Shown here: positions 33,803-42,787 of the stretch, piece by piece
Layout: each line of letters starts with the position of its first letter
How positions within the stretch are numbered: the first letter of the stretch is position 1
Assembly: GCA_938049795.1 (NCBI GenBank)
Contig: CALLCD010000186.1
Span: 1-51,579 of the forward strand
DNA length: 51,579 nucleotides
Reading direction: 5' to 3'
Origin: an uncultured Hyphomonadaceae bacterium
GTDB lineage: Bacteria; Pseudomonadota; Alphaproteobacteria; Caulobacterales; Hyphomonadaceae
Notes under the pieces: generated by a model
The model's database searches: none
What the model was told of the DNA's origin: nothing
The model's input: the letters and a program-made list of their open reading frames with translations, nothing else
Program-made: the position numbers and the translations under genes

Positions 33803-34758
33803 CATTGCCAACAGCGCAGGCCGCAGGTCGCCGTGTAATTGACCTTGAGGCAGAGGCTCTACGGGCCCTTTCCGCCAGCCTCGGCGCAACCTTCGATACC
33901 GTTATCGACGTGCTGCTCGATCTGAAGGGTGCATTGATTATTTCTGGCATGGGTAAGTCCGGACATATCGGCCGGAAAATGGCCGCAACCCTGTCGTCTA
34001 CGGGCACCCCGGCAATCTTTATCCATCCAGGCGAAGCCAGTCATGGAGATTTGGGGATTGTCGGCCCACAGGACATTGTGATCGCACTTTCGCGCTCTGG
34101 CGAAACCAGTGAGTTGGGCGATCTGATCGCGCACACACGGATGCTGGGGATTCCCTTGATTGCCATCACCGCCCAAAAAGACAGCACACTGGCCAAAACC
34201 ACCCCGCATGCTTTGATCCTGCCCGATATTGCCGAAGCCTGTTCGGTGACCCGTGCACCAACCACCTCCACAACCATGATGGCCGCCCTCGGTGATGCGA
34301 TCGCGGTCGCCCTGCTCGAGCGCAAAAATTTCACGCAGGAAGATTTCAAGCGCTTCCACCCGGGCGGCAATCTTGGGGCGATGCTGAGCACCGTGGCCGA
34401 TTTGATGCGCACAGGCGAAGCCTTGCCGCTGGTCCCGCAAGACACAGCTATGGACGCAGCGCTGGAAATGATGGGGCAAAAAAGGCTGGGCTGCGTCGGC
34501 GTGACCAATCCGGACGGCACATTGGCCGGCATTCTGACCGATGGCGATGTCCGGCGCATCATCACCCAGAATGACGTCTCCAAACCGCTACATCTTGCCA
34601 TGACAGCAACCCCCTTTACCCTGCCACCGGACACCCCCGCTATGGAAGCCGTCGCCATGTTGAACGCTCGGGAAATCTCACAAGTCTTCATTGTCGAAGA
34701 TGACCGGCCGGTCGGCATCGTCCACATGCACGATTTCCTGCGCGCGCAAATCGGCTAG
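33799..34758 (+). CDS. kdsD: Arabinose-5-phosphate isomerase (KpsF/GutQ family)
   Basis: A 319-residue enzyme that makes D-arabinose 5-phosphate from ribulose 5-phosphate, the first step to Kdo of lipopolysaccharide. The SIS domain carries IISGMGKSGHIGRKMAATLS, HPGEASHGDLGI and SRSGETSEL; RFHPGGNLG joins to two CBS domains (from about residue 200 to the end, with GILTDGDVRRII and VGIVHMHDFLRAQ). All are as in KdsD. No kdsA, kdsB or other Kdo gene is near. The start overlaps the preceding gene by ATGA. Confidence 0.95.
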   Translation: MTLPTAQAAGRRVIDLEAEALRALSASLGATFDTVIDVLLDLKGALIISGMGKSGHIGRKMAATLSSTGTPAIFIHPGEASHGDLGIVGPQDIVIALSRSGETSELGDLIAHTRMLGIPLIAITAQKDSTLAKTTPHALILPDIAEACSVTRAPTTSTTMMAALGDAIAVALLERKNFTQEDFKRFHPGGNLGAMLSTVADLMRTGEALPLVPQDTAMDAALEMMGQKRLGCVGVTNPDGTLAGILTDGDVRRIITQNDVSKPLHLAMTATPFTLPPDTPAMEAVAMLNAREISQVFIVEDDRPVGIVHMHDFLRAQIG

Positions 34759-34772
34759 CCGCTGGCCAAGAC

Positions 34773-35549
34773 ATGTCCAAAACGATAGAACCTAATCCGA
34801 CGGAGGTGACGAAAAGCGACGCAATGTTGGAACTGAACAGTCTCAAAAAGAGTTTCGGGCAGACCGTCGCCGTCGACAATATCTCATTGTCGATCGGGAA
34901 AGGCGAGGTGCTGGGCTTTCTCGGGCCAAATGCAGCCGGAAAATCGACCACCATCCGCATGATTGCGGGCGTACTCAGCCCCGATTCCGGTGATGCGGTG
35001 ATCAATGGTCACTCCATCGTCACAGATCGCCAGACCGCCCAGCGGCAATTGGGCTATCTGCCCGAAGGTGCTCCGCTCTATAATGAGATGACCCCGCCTG
35101 GCTTCCTGCGTTTCCTCGCCAGCGCGCGCGGCCTCGACACTGCCAAACGCGAAGCGGCCGTCGAACGGGTCATCGCGGATGCCCGTATTGGCTCGGTCAG
35201 CAATAAGCGTATTGGCGAGCTCTCCAAAGGCTTCCGCAGACGCGTCGGGCTTGCCGGCGCCATCCTCACAGATCCGCCCGTCCTCTTGCTTGACGAACCA
35301 ACCGACGGGCTCGACCCCAACCAGAAACGCGCCGTCCGCGCCCTGATCGCGCGCATGGCACCGGAAAAAGCCATCCTGATCACCACCCACACGCTCGAAG
35401 AAGTCCCTGCCATGTGTTCGCGTGTCGTCGTGATTGATGGCGGCCGGATTGTCGCCGATGATACGCCCGAAACGCTCGCCGAAAACGCGGGCGGTCTGGA
35501 AGCGGCATTTTCCGAGCTGACCCTCGCTGCGGAGAAACCGACCGCATGA
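34773..35549 (+). CDS. GldA-like ABC transporter ATPase
   Basis: A 258-residue ATPase of an ABC-2 type exporter. Walker A is FLGPNAAGKST with Ala for the usual Gly, the signature is ELSKGFRRRVGLAGA, typical of the Gld/Nos group instead of LSGGQ, and Walker B is VLLLDEPTDGLDP followed by the H-loop TTHTLEEV. ATG at 34773 has no clear Shine-Dalgarno; ATG at 34824 (MLELNSLKKSF), with GGAGGTGA 15 bases upstream, or GTG 34806 could be the true start. It overlaps the permease gene by ATGA and belongs with the GldG-like and DUF4340 genes after it. Confidence 0.88.
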   Translation: MSKTIEPNPTEVTKSDAMLELNSLKKSFGQTVAVDNISLSIGKGEVLGFLGPNAAGKSTTIRMIAGVLSPDSGDAVINGHSIVTDRQTAQRQLGYLPEGAPLYNEMTPPGFLRFLASARGLDTAKREAAVERVIADARIGSVSNKRIGELSKGFRRRVGLAGAILTDPPVLLLDEPTDGLDPNQKRAVRALIARMAPEKAILITTHTLEEVPAMCSRVVVIDGGRIVADDTPETLAENAGGLEAAFSELTLAAEKPTA

Positions 35550-36394
35550 GCACCGCACAAGACATCTGGCAGTCCTCGACCAGCTCTTTTCTCGGCTTCC
35601 GCGCCGTCTATGTCCGCGAAGTGCAGACCTATATCCGCACGCCTATGGCCTATGTCTTCCTCGCCGTCTTCCTGCTCTCGCTGGGCGTTCTGACATGGGA
35701 AGCGGGCGGCTTTTTCGAAACCAACAGAGCCGACCTTGCCCCGTTCTTTGTCTGGCATCCCTGGCTCTACACCGTCTTCCTGCCCGCGCTCGCCATGCGG
35801 CTCTGGGCAGACGAGCAGACCAATGGCACCGACGAATTGCTTCTGTCTTTGCCCGTCGGTCTTGGCGGACTGGTGCTCGGCAAATTGCTTGCCGCATGGA
35901 CCATCACCGGCTTTGCGCTGATCCTGACGATCCCCATGTGGCTGACGGTCAACTTTCTCGGCTCACCGGCGGCGGTCGAACTGTCATGGATGAACCCGGG
36001 CAGCCTGTTCAAATGGCTCGGCGCAAACGTGTTTGGCGGCGCGGACAATGTCGCGATTTTCGTCACCTATCTGATGAGCTTCCTGATGGCGGGCGCGTAT
36101 CTGTCCATCGGCCTCGCCCTGTCGGCCATCGCGCGCAATCAGGTTACCGCCTTCATCATGTCCGTCTTTGTCGCCTTCATCCTGACCGCAGCGGGCTGGC
36201 CGGTCGTCCTCTCCGGCGTGACCGACAGTTTCGGCGTCGATGCGGCCGACAGCGTGGCGCGGCTTTCCTTTCTCAGCCATTTCGAAGCGGCCCAGCGCGG
36301 CGTGCTCGAATGGCGGTCGGTGATTTACTTTACCGGCTTTATCGGCCTCTCTTGCATGTTGTGCGGCCTCTGGGTTGCGCGGTTGAGGGAGTAA
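35546..36394 (+). CDS. GldF-like ABC-2 permease
   Basis: A 282-residue inner-membrane permease with about six hydrophobic helices. The N-terminal FRAVYVREVQTYIRTPMAYV is the membrane-entry pattern of ABC-2 permeases, and FVWHPWLYTVFLPALAMRLWADE with NGTDELLLSLPV is typical of the GldF branch. The start overlaps the ATPase stop (ATGA). The GldG-like gene follows 5 bases after its stop. Known roles of this family include gliding and outer-surface processes in Bacteroidetes; in Proteobacteria the substrate is unknown. Confidence 0.87.
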   Translation: MSTAQDIWQSSTSSFLGFRAVYVREVQTYIRTPMAYVFLAVFLLSLGVLTWEAGGFFETNRADLAPFFVWHPWLYTVFLPALAMRLWADEQTNGTDELLLSLPVGLGGLVLGKLLAAWTITGFALILTIPMWLTVNFLGSPAAVELSWMNPGSLFKWLGANVFGGADNVAIFVTYLMSFLMAGAYLSIGLALSAIARNQVTAFIMSVFVAFILTAAGWPVVLSGVTDSFGVDAADSVARLSFLSHFEAAQRGVLEWRSVIYFTGFIGLSCMLCGLWVARLRE

Positions 36395-36399
36395 GCCAG

Positions 36400-38286
36400 A
36401 TGATCGAGAAATTCTTCACCCCGCTCACCAGCCTCTTCCTGATTGCGATCTTTTTCCTGTTCAACGGATTGATCCAGCCGCGCATGGCCTCATGGCGTGT
36501 GGATTTCTCCCAAGGCGACCAATATACGCTCAGCAAAGGCACAAAGCAGACCCTCGGCGAACTTGCCGAGCCGGTGGACCTCACCTTCGTCTATTCGCGC
36601 ACCCTCGGACAGGACTTCCCCGTCATCCGCGCCTATGCCCAAAGAGTGCGCGAACTCTTGCAAACCTATGAAAATGTCGGCGGACGGCAATTGCATCTCG
36701 TCGAGATCGACCCCTCCCCCTTCTCGACCGCCGAAGACGAAGCCCTCGCCGCAGGCATCAGCGCCTTGCCCACAGGCAGCGGCGACCCGATCTATTTCGG
36801 ACTGATCGGCCGCAATGCGGTGGACGACGAACTGGTCATCCCGTTTCTCGATCCCGAGCGCGAAGCAACGCTGGAATATGATCTCACCCGCCTGATCGCC
36901 CGGCTCGACAATCCCAAACCGGCCACCATCGGCATCATCACCGACCTGCAAAACTTTCAAGGCACGGGCACCGAAACCGACTATTTCGTCCTGCGCGAGA
37001 TTGCCGCCTCCTACACGGTCGAACCGATTGCGCCTGATTTCCTGACCATTCCGGACAATGTAGACATTTTGCTTGTTGCCCACGCCGCCGACCTGACCAA
37101 CCGGCAGACCTATCTCATCGACCAGTTCATCCTCGAAAAGGGCCGCGCGCTGATCCTTGTCGATCCGGCCTCCAAAGCTGCAGCGGCCGCAGGCGGCGTG
37201 TTCAGCACCAGCAATGGTCTAACGCGGTCTGACCTTGGCGCCTTGGGCGAAGCGTGGGGCATTAACCTCCTGACCGAGGCGGTCGCCGACGCCACCCATG
37301 CCCTGCCAATCGGAGTGGAAGAAAACGGCAGCGTGATCGAAATGGGCCAGCCGCTCTTTATTGGCCTCCCCCGTGCGCTCATGTCGTCAGACGATCTCGT
37401 CACCGCGCCGCTCTCGCTGACCTTGAACCTCGGCGCGCCGGGCGCATTGCAAGCCTTCCCGCCCGACGGAGTGACCTTCTCCACACTGGTGCGCACCGAT
37501 GACGCGCCCTCTTTCATTGATCCCGAACGTGCCAGCGTAGACATGCCGCCGCAGGACGTCTTGCGCGCCTACGAGGCCGAAGACGGCTATCTCGTCATTG
37601 GCGGACGCTTGAGCGGCATTCTGCCCACCGCCTTTGCCGACGGACCACCGCTTGCCGACCTGCCCGACGACCCGGTCGAGGCGGAACTCCTTGACCTCGC
37701 CAATGCCGAGCTTACCAATCACCTCACCCAAAGCGTCCAGCCGGCTGAAATCATCATTCTCGCCGATGCGGACATGCTCGATGACGGCTTCTATATCGAC
37801 CCGCGCTCGGGCAATCCGGCCGGCGACAATGCGACCTTCATCCTCAATGCGCTCGACAATCTTGCTGGCGGCGACGCGCTGACCAATCTCCGCTCGCGCA
37901 GCCCGAACCAGCGCCCGATGAACCGGATCGACCGGATGCGCGACATTGCCCAGCGCCAATTCTTCGCCGAACAAGTCGAACTTGAAGACCGGCTCGCCTC
38001 CGCGCAGGCACGGCTCGAGCAGCTACAGGCAAACGGCATCGAACAGGGCTTCTTCTCCGGCGACCTCGAAGCCGATCTCAGCCCCGAAGAACGCACCGAA
38101 CTGGCCGCCTTGCGCCAAAGCGTGATCGAGACCCGCTCCAGCCTGCGCGACATCGAACGCAATTTCCGCCGCGATATTGACGGCCTCGTCGGCTCCTTGC
38201 GCTTTATCAATATCTGGGGCGGGCCGCTCATGCTTGCCTTGCTCGGCTTTCTGGTATGGTTCAGACAGAAACGGCGGCTGGGATGA
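36400..38286 (+). CDS. GldG-like periplasmic subunit of an ABC system
   Basis: A 628-residue protein of the ABC-type uncharacterised transport (GldG, PF09822) family. ATG at 36400 has GAGGGA upstream; the open frame extends to 35695 but that part lies in the permease gene. A membrane helix (about residues 11-27, LFLIAIFFLFNGLI) precedes a large periplasmic domain with VDLTFVYSRTLGQDFPVIRAYA and ADILLVAHAADL-like repeats; a coiled coil (about 515-600) and a second helix near the C-terminus (GPLMLALLGFLVWF) follow. It overlaps the DUF4340 gene by ATGA. Confidence 0.87.
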   Translation: MIEKFFTPLTSLFLIAIFFLFNGLIQPRMASWRVDFSQGDQYTLSKGTKQTLGELAEPVDLTFVYSRTLGQDFPVIRAYAQRVRELLQTYENVGGRQLHLVEIDPSPFSTAEDEALAAGISALPTGSGDPIYFGLIGRNAVDDELVIPFLDPEREATLEYDLTRLIARLDNPKPATIGIITDLQNFQGTGTETDYFVLREIAASYTVEPIAPDFLTIPDNVDILLVAHAADLTNRQTYLIDQFILEKGRALILVDPASKAAAAAGGVFSTSNGLTRSDLGALGEAWGINLLTEAVADATHALPIGVEENGSVIEMGQPLFIGLPRALMSSDDLVTAPLSLTLNLGAPGALQAFPPDGVTFSTLVRTDDAPSFIDPERASVDMPPQDVLRAYEAEDGYLVIGGRLSGILPTAFADGPPLADLPDDPVEAELLDLANAELTNHLTQSVQPAEIIILADADMLDDGFYIDPRSGNPAGDNATFILNALDNLAGGDALTNLRSRSPNQRPMNRIDRMRDIAQRQFFAEQVELEDRLASAQARLEQLQANGIEQGFFSGDLEADLSPEERTELAALRQSVIETRSSLRDIERNFRRDIDGLVGSLRFINIWGGPLMLALLGFLVWFRQKRRLG

Positions 38287-39407
38287 ACGACGCAATCAGA
38301 CAAAGGCGCAGACGCACCGTCATGGTTCTCGCTGGCATCACCGGCCTGCTCGCCCTGTTCAGCATTTTCTTCCAGACCGGAGACGCCGCCCGCCAACAGG
38401 GCGACCGCGCAGGCGCCTCCGTCTTCCCGCGCTTTGAACGCAAAATCGAACAGGCCCAGATCATCCGCATCACCTCGGCGGACACACAATACACCCTCAA
38501 ACGCGTCTCCGAAGACAGCACCGACTGGGTCATGCTCGAATCTGGCTCCTATCCCGTGCGCGCAGACCGGCTGAGCGAACTGGCAAACGGGCTGACCGAT
38601 CTCGTCTGGAGCGACCAACGCACGAGCGATCCCGAAAAGCTTGACCAGATCGGGCTCGGCCATCCTGAAACCGGCGGCGCAGGCGCGCTCATCGATGTGC
38701 AGGATGATGAAGGCCGCTCGCTGGCATCGCTCATCATCGGACGGCGACCGGACAAATTATATGGCCGCTTTCCGGACGAAAATAAAAGCTACCGGCTGTC
38801 CGGCGACATCCCTCCGCTCTATACCCGTCAGGCCTGGCTCGATCTCGACATTATCGACACCCAGCCCGATGCCGTCGCCGCCGTGCGCATCACCCAGGCC
38901 AATGGCCGCTCCGTGTTCGTCACCCGTCCCCCGGGCTCAAGTCAGCGCGCCTTCCGCCCCGCCCCGCCCTTCGAACGCGACACGCTGGTCAGCCGGCTCG
39001 CCATATCCGGCCCCGCCCTTGCGATCAGCCGGTTCGCCCCGCTCGACGTCAAACCCGCCGCAGCGCTGGAGACGCGGCCCCTCGGCCGCCACATCACCAC
39101 CACACATGACGGGCTCGAAATTGATGTCTCCGCCTATAAAGACCCCGACGGCTTCTACGTCACGCTGCGCGCCATCGAAGCGGGCGAAGGGGCCGTACGG
39201 GCGCAATCCATCAATGACCGTGCAAATGGCTGGGCCTACCGTCTATCCGAATTTGACTGGAATGATTACACCCCGCGCGTCTCAACCCTTGTCCGCCGCC
39301 CAGCCCCCGTCGAAGAAGAGCCGCCCGCTCCCGTCAGGCCCGCAGGCCCGCGCCCCTTCTCGATCCCCAATCCGGAAGCCATTCCGCCCATTGACCTCGA
39401 CCCATAA
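38283..39407 (+). CDS. DUF4340 periplasmic protein of the Gld-like ABC system
   Basis: A 374-residue protein. ATG 38283 overlaps the GldG stop by 4 bases. One N-terminal membrane helix (around residues 13-31, VMVLAGITGLLALFSIFF) anchors a beta-rich periplasmic part containing repeated DUF4340-like units with IIRITSADTQYTLKR, WVMLESGSYPVRADRLSEL and KLDQIGLGHPE. The last 40 residues are proline-rich. This gene order (ATPase, permease, GldG, DUF4340) recurs in Proteobacteria, but its job is unknown. The gene ends next to a minus-strand terminator. Confidence 0.87.
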   Translation: MNDAIRQRRRRTVMVLAGITGLLALFSIFFQTGDAARQQGDRAGASVFPRFERKIEQAQIIRITSADTQYTLKRVSEDSTDWVMLESGSYPVRADRLSELANGLTDLVWSDQRTSDPEKLDQIGLGHPETGGAGALIDVQDDEGRSLASLIIGRRPDKLYGRFPDENKSYRLSGDIPPLYTRQAWLDLDIIDTQPDAVAAVRITQANGRSVFVTRPPGSSQRAFRPAPPFERDTLVSRLAISGPALAISRFAPLDVKPAAALETRPLGRHITTTHDGLEIDVSAYKDPDGFYVTLRAIEAGEGAVRAQSINDRANGWAYRLSEFDWNDYTPRVSTLVRRPAPVEEEPPAPVRPAGPRPFSIPNPEAIPPIDLDP

Positions 39408-39436
39408 AAAGACCCGCAACACCAGAGCATTGCGGG
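39406..39436 (-). terminator. Intrinsic terminator of acnA
   Basis: On the minus strand a 7-bp stem (39430-39436 with 39413-39419) with a 10-base loop is followed by five T (39410-39406). It ends the acnA transcript and overlaps the end of the convergent DUF4340 gene. Confidence 0.75.
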
Positions 39437-39461
39437 CCAATTCAATTATTAGCAGCTAAGA

Positions 39462-42131
39462 TCAGGCCGCCAGATTGCGCAGCACATAGTGCAGGATGCC
39501 GCCATTGCGGTAATAATCTAGCTCATTCTCCGTATCAATCCGGACCGTGGTCTTCGCGACAATCTTCGAGCCATCCGCCTTAGTGATCTGCACATCGAGG
39601 CTCTGGCGCGGCTTGATGTCATTAATGCCCTCAATCGTCACCTGTTCCTCGCCGGTCAGGCCAAGGCTCTCCGCGCTCGCCCCGTCAGCAAATTCGAGCG
39701 GCAGAACGCCCATCCCGATCAGATTGGACCGGTGGATGCGTTCGAACGAGCCAGCCACAACCGCCTTCACCCCAAGCAGAATTGTGCCCTTGGCCGCCCA
39801 GTCACGCGAGGAGCCATTGCCATAAAGATGACCCGCGAACACAACCAGCGGAACATTCTTCTCATGATACTTCATCGCCGCATCGTAAATCGGCATCACT
39901 TCGCCGGACGGATAATGTTTGGTCACCCCGCCCTCGGTGCCAGGCACCATCTGGTTCTTGATCCGGATGTTCGCAAATGTGCCGCGCATCATCACCTGAT
40001 GATTACCGCGCCGCGAGCCATAAGAGTTGAACTCCAGCACAGGCACCTGATGCTCGCGCAGATAATCGCCCGCCGGACTGTCAGATTTGATATTGCCCGC
40101 CGGAGAAATATGGTCGGTCGTAATCGAGTCGCCAAACAGGCCAAGCACGCGCGCATTGTGGACATCGGCTGGTGTTTCCACATCCATCGTCATGCCGTCA
40201 AAATAGGGCGGGTTCTGCACATAGGTCGAGCCAACCGGCCAGTCATAGGTCTGACCGCCGGACACTTCGATGCCCTGCCAGGCTTCATCACCCTTGAAGA
40301 CATCGCCATAGCGTTCGGCAAACATGGCTGGCGTGACCGCTTCGCGCATAATCGCCTGAATTTCGGCATTGGTCGGCCAAATGTCTTTCAGGTACACATC
40401 ATTGCCATCCTTATCCTTGCCGAGACTGTCTTTCGCGACATTCACCTTGAGCGAACCGGCAATGGCATAGGCCACAACCAGCGGCGGCGAGGCGAGATAA
40501 TTGGCCTTGATGTCCGGCCCAATCCGGCCTTCAAAATTCCGATTGCCCGACAAGACCGAGCAAGACACAAGATCGCCCTCGGCAATCGCTTTCGACAAAG
40601 GCGCAGACAGCGGGCCGGAATTGCCAATACAGGTCGTGCAGCCATAGCCGACGAGGTTAAAGCCAAGCGCATCGAGGTCTTTGGTCAGATCCGCCTTGTC
40701 GAGATAATCGGTCACAACTTGCGAGCCCGGCGCAAGCGATGTCTTCACCCACGGCTTGCTATCAAGACCAAGCGCCGCCGCCTTGCGCGCGACAAGCCCC
40801 GCCGCAATCAGCACGCTCGGATTTGACGTATTGGTACACGACGTAATCGCCGCAATAAACACATCACCATGCGTGACCGTATAGTCCGCGCCCTCGACCT
40901 TCACCGCCTTCGCGTCGGCCGGATCGGTATTAAACTCTTTCTGCATCGCCTCGAGGAACGCCGTATCCGCCTCCGACAAAAGCACATGATCCTGCGGGCG
41001 TTTTGGCCCTGAAATCGACGGCTGCACCGATGAGAGATCAAGCTCCAGCGTATCGGTAAACACCGGCTCATCCATATCCGGACGCCAATACCCTTGCGCC
41101 TGCGCATAAGCTTTCACAAGCGCCGTTTCGCGGCCCGTATCGCCAAGATAGGTCAGCGTTTCCTCATCCACAGGGAAGAAGGCACAGGTCGAGCCGAACT
41201 CTGGCGACATGTTCGAAAGTGTCGCCTGATCTTCGAGCGTCAGATTGGCGAGCCCCGGCCCAAAGAACTCGGTAAATTTCGCAACCACACCCTTGTCGCG
41301 CATCATCTTGGTGACGGTCAGCACGAGGTCGGTCGCCGTTGCGCCTTCGGGCAGTTTGCCGGTCAGCCGGAACCCGATCACTTCAGGGATCAGCATCGAC
41401 ACGGGCTGACCCAGCATCGCCGCTTCCGCCTCAATCCCGCCAACGCCCCAGCCGAGCACGGACAGGCCATTGATCATCGTCGTGTGGCTGTCGGTGCCAA
41501 CACATGTATCGGGATAGGCCACCGTCTCGCCGCCCTCTTCCTTGGTCCAGACCGTCTTGCCGAGATATTCAAGATTAACCTGATGGCAGATGCCCGTGCC
41601 CGGCGGCACAACGCGGAAGTTCTCAAACGCCGAGCCGCCCCAGCGCAAAAACTCGTACCGCTCGCCATTGCGCTCATATTCCCGCTCGACATTGCGCTTG
41701 AAACTGTCCGCGCCGCCAAAATTATCGACCATGACGGAGTGGTCAATCACGAGATCCACCGGCACTTGCGGATTAATAGCAGAGGCTTCACCGCCAAGCT
41801 TCTCACTCGCATCCCGCATCGCCGCCAGATCAACCACCGCCGGAACACCCGTAAAATCCTGCATCAGAACGCGCGCGGGCCGATAGGCAATTTCCTGCGT
41901 CACCGAGCCGCCATTGTCGAGCCATGTCTTAAACGCGACAATATCGTCTTTCGTCACCGACTTTCCGTCTTCATTGCGCAGCATATTCTCAAGCAGAACC
42001 TTGAGCGACGCCGGAAGCCGCGAAATATCGCCAAGCCCGTTTTCCGCCGCTTTGGCGAGAGAATAATAGGTGTAGGTTTTCTCGCCCACGGTCAGGGTAG
42101 ATTTCGATTTGAAACTGTCAAGAGATGCCAT
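39462..42131 (-). CDS. acnA: Aconitate hydratase A
   Basis: An 889-residue TCA-cycle enzyme that isomerises citrate to isocitrate with a [4Fe-4S] cluster. The start is MASLDSFKSKSTLTVG (42131); the open frame to 42314 is not family-like. Cluster cysteines are in SCTNTSNPSVLIAAG and GCTTCIGNSGPL; the family stretch HTTMINGLSVLGWGVGGIEA and the C-terminal YGNGSSRDWAAKG are present. Length is normal for AcnA. A plausible minus-strand promoter, TTGCGC and TAAGAC spaced by 17 bases, is seen at about 42171-42199, about 40 bases upstream. Convergent with the DUF4340 gene. Confidence 0.97.
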   Translation of the reverse strand: MASLDSFKSKSTLTVGEKTYTYYSLAKAAENGLGDISRLPASLKVLLENMLRNEDGKSVTKDDIVAFKTWLDNGGSVTQEIAYRPARVLMQDFTGVPAVVDLAAMRDASEKLGGEASAINPQVPVDLVIDHSVMVDNFGGADSFKRNVEREYERNGERYEFLRWGGSAFENFRVVPPGTGICHQVNLEYLGKTVWTKEEGGETVAYPDTCVGTDSHTTMINGLSVLGWGVGGIEAEAAMLGQPVSMLIPEVIGFRLTGKLPEGATATDLVLTVTKMMRDKGVVAKFTEFFGPGLANLTLEDQATLSNMSPEFGSTCAFFPVDEETLTYLGDTGRETALVKAYAQAQGYWRPDMDEPVFTDTLELDLSSVQPSISGPKRPQDHVLLSEADTAFLEAMQKEFNTDPADAKAVKVEGADYTVTHGDVFIAAITSCTNTSNPSVLIAAGLVARKAAALGLDSKPWVKTSLAPGSQVVTDYLDKADLTKDLDALGFNLVGYGCTTCIGNSGPLSAPLSKAIAEGDLVSCSVLSGNRNFEGRIGPDIKANYLASPPLVVAYAIAGSLKVNVAKDSLGKDKDGNDVYLKDIWPTNAEIQAIMREAVTPAMFAERYGDVFKGDEAWQGIEVSGGQTYDWPVGSTYVQNPPYFDGMTMDVETPADVHNARVLGLFGDSITTDHISPAGNIKSDSPAGDYLREHQVPVLEFNSYGSRRGNHQVMMRGTFANIRIKNQMVPGTEGGVTKHYPSGEVMPIYDAAMKYHEKNVPLVVFAGHLYGNGSSRDWAAKGTILLGVKAVVAGSFERIHRSNLIGMGVLPLEFADGASAESLGLTGEEQVTIEGINDIKPRQSLDVQITKADGSKIVAKTTVRIDTENELDYYRNGGILHYVLRNLAA

Positions 42132-42295
42132 TTGGGAGGGCTCCGTTTTTATTCGGGTTTTCTGTTGGCCCTGTCTTATCGTGCAAGGGCACCAAGCGCA
42201 ATCATAGCCGGTTGACGTGTTCGTTAATTTACGCGGAAAATCACGGCTCGCCGCCCTCTGAAGACGGGAGAATCGGGCAACAAAGCGCTTAATCG

Positions 42296-42787
42296 CTAGA
42301 CCGGCTCGGCCCATTGGGCAAACCGCGTCGCCACCGCCTCATAGCTTGCCCGCTTAAACGGAATGATCAGCCCGGGCAAATCGCCAAGCTCGGCCCAGCG
42401 CCAGGCATCAAACTCCGGCGTATGCAAATCGAGCCGCACATCGCCATCAGATCCGGTAAAGCGCAGCGCAAACCATTTCTGCCGCTGACCGATATACGGC
42501 CCGCCGAGCCGCTTTTTCAGGTCCGGCGGGAAGTCATAATAAATCCAGTCCTCGGTCTCTTCGAGCACTTTGACAAGTTTGTGGGAAATGCCGATCTCTT
42601 CTTCAAGCTCGCGCAGAGCCGCCTCTTCGGGGCTTTCGCCCGCATCAATCCCGCCCTGGGGCATCTGCCACTGAAACGCCCCGCGCGAATTGATCCGGCG
42701 ACCGACAAACACATGTCCGGCTTTCGAGAACACGGCCAGTCCGACATTCGGCCTGTAAAGCTCAGGCTTGCGGACCGGCTCGCTCAT
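42296..42787 (-). CDS. rppH: RNA pyrophosphohydrolase (Nudix)
   Basis: A 163-residue Nudix hydrolase that removes pyrophosphate from the 5' end of mRNA to allow RNase E decay. The Nudix box runs from residue 45 to 67 (GGIDAGESPEEAALRELEEE and on to IGI) with all catalytic Glu residues. RRINSRGAFQWQMPQGG and IGQRQKWFALRFTG are RppH-typical. The ATG overlaps the deacetylase stop by ATGA, so it is translated in coupling with that gene. Confidence 0.95.
   Translation of the reverse strand: MSEPVRKPELYRPNVGLAVFSKAGHVFVGRRINSRGAFQWQMPQGGIDAGESPEEAALRELEEEIGISHKLVKVLEETEDWIYYDFPPDLKKRLGGPYIGQRQKWFALRFTGSDGDVRLDLHTPEFDAWRWAELGDLPGLIIPFKRASYEAVATRFAQWAEPV

Noticed and set aside
35695..36399. Upstream extension of the GldG-like frame
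   Set aside because: It lies wholly in the permease gene in another frame; the ATG at 36400 has a Shine-Dalgarno and the family N-terminus.
41094..42215. A 373-codon plus-strand frame opposite acnA
   Set aside because: Arg/His-rich composition, no family motif, antisense to aconitase.
42132..42314. Upstream extension of the aconitase frame
   Set aside because: The 61 residues are not found in AcnA proteins and MASLDSFKSKS is the normal start.
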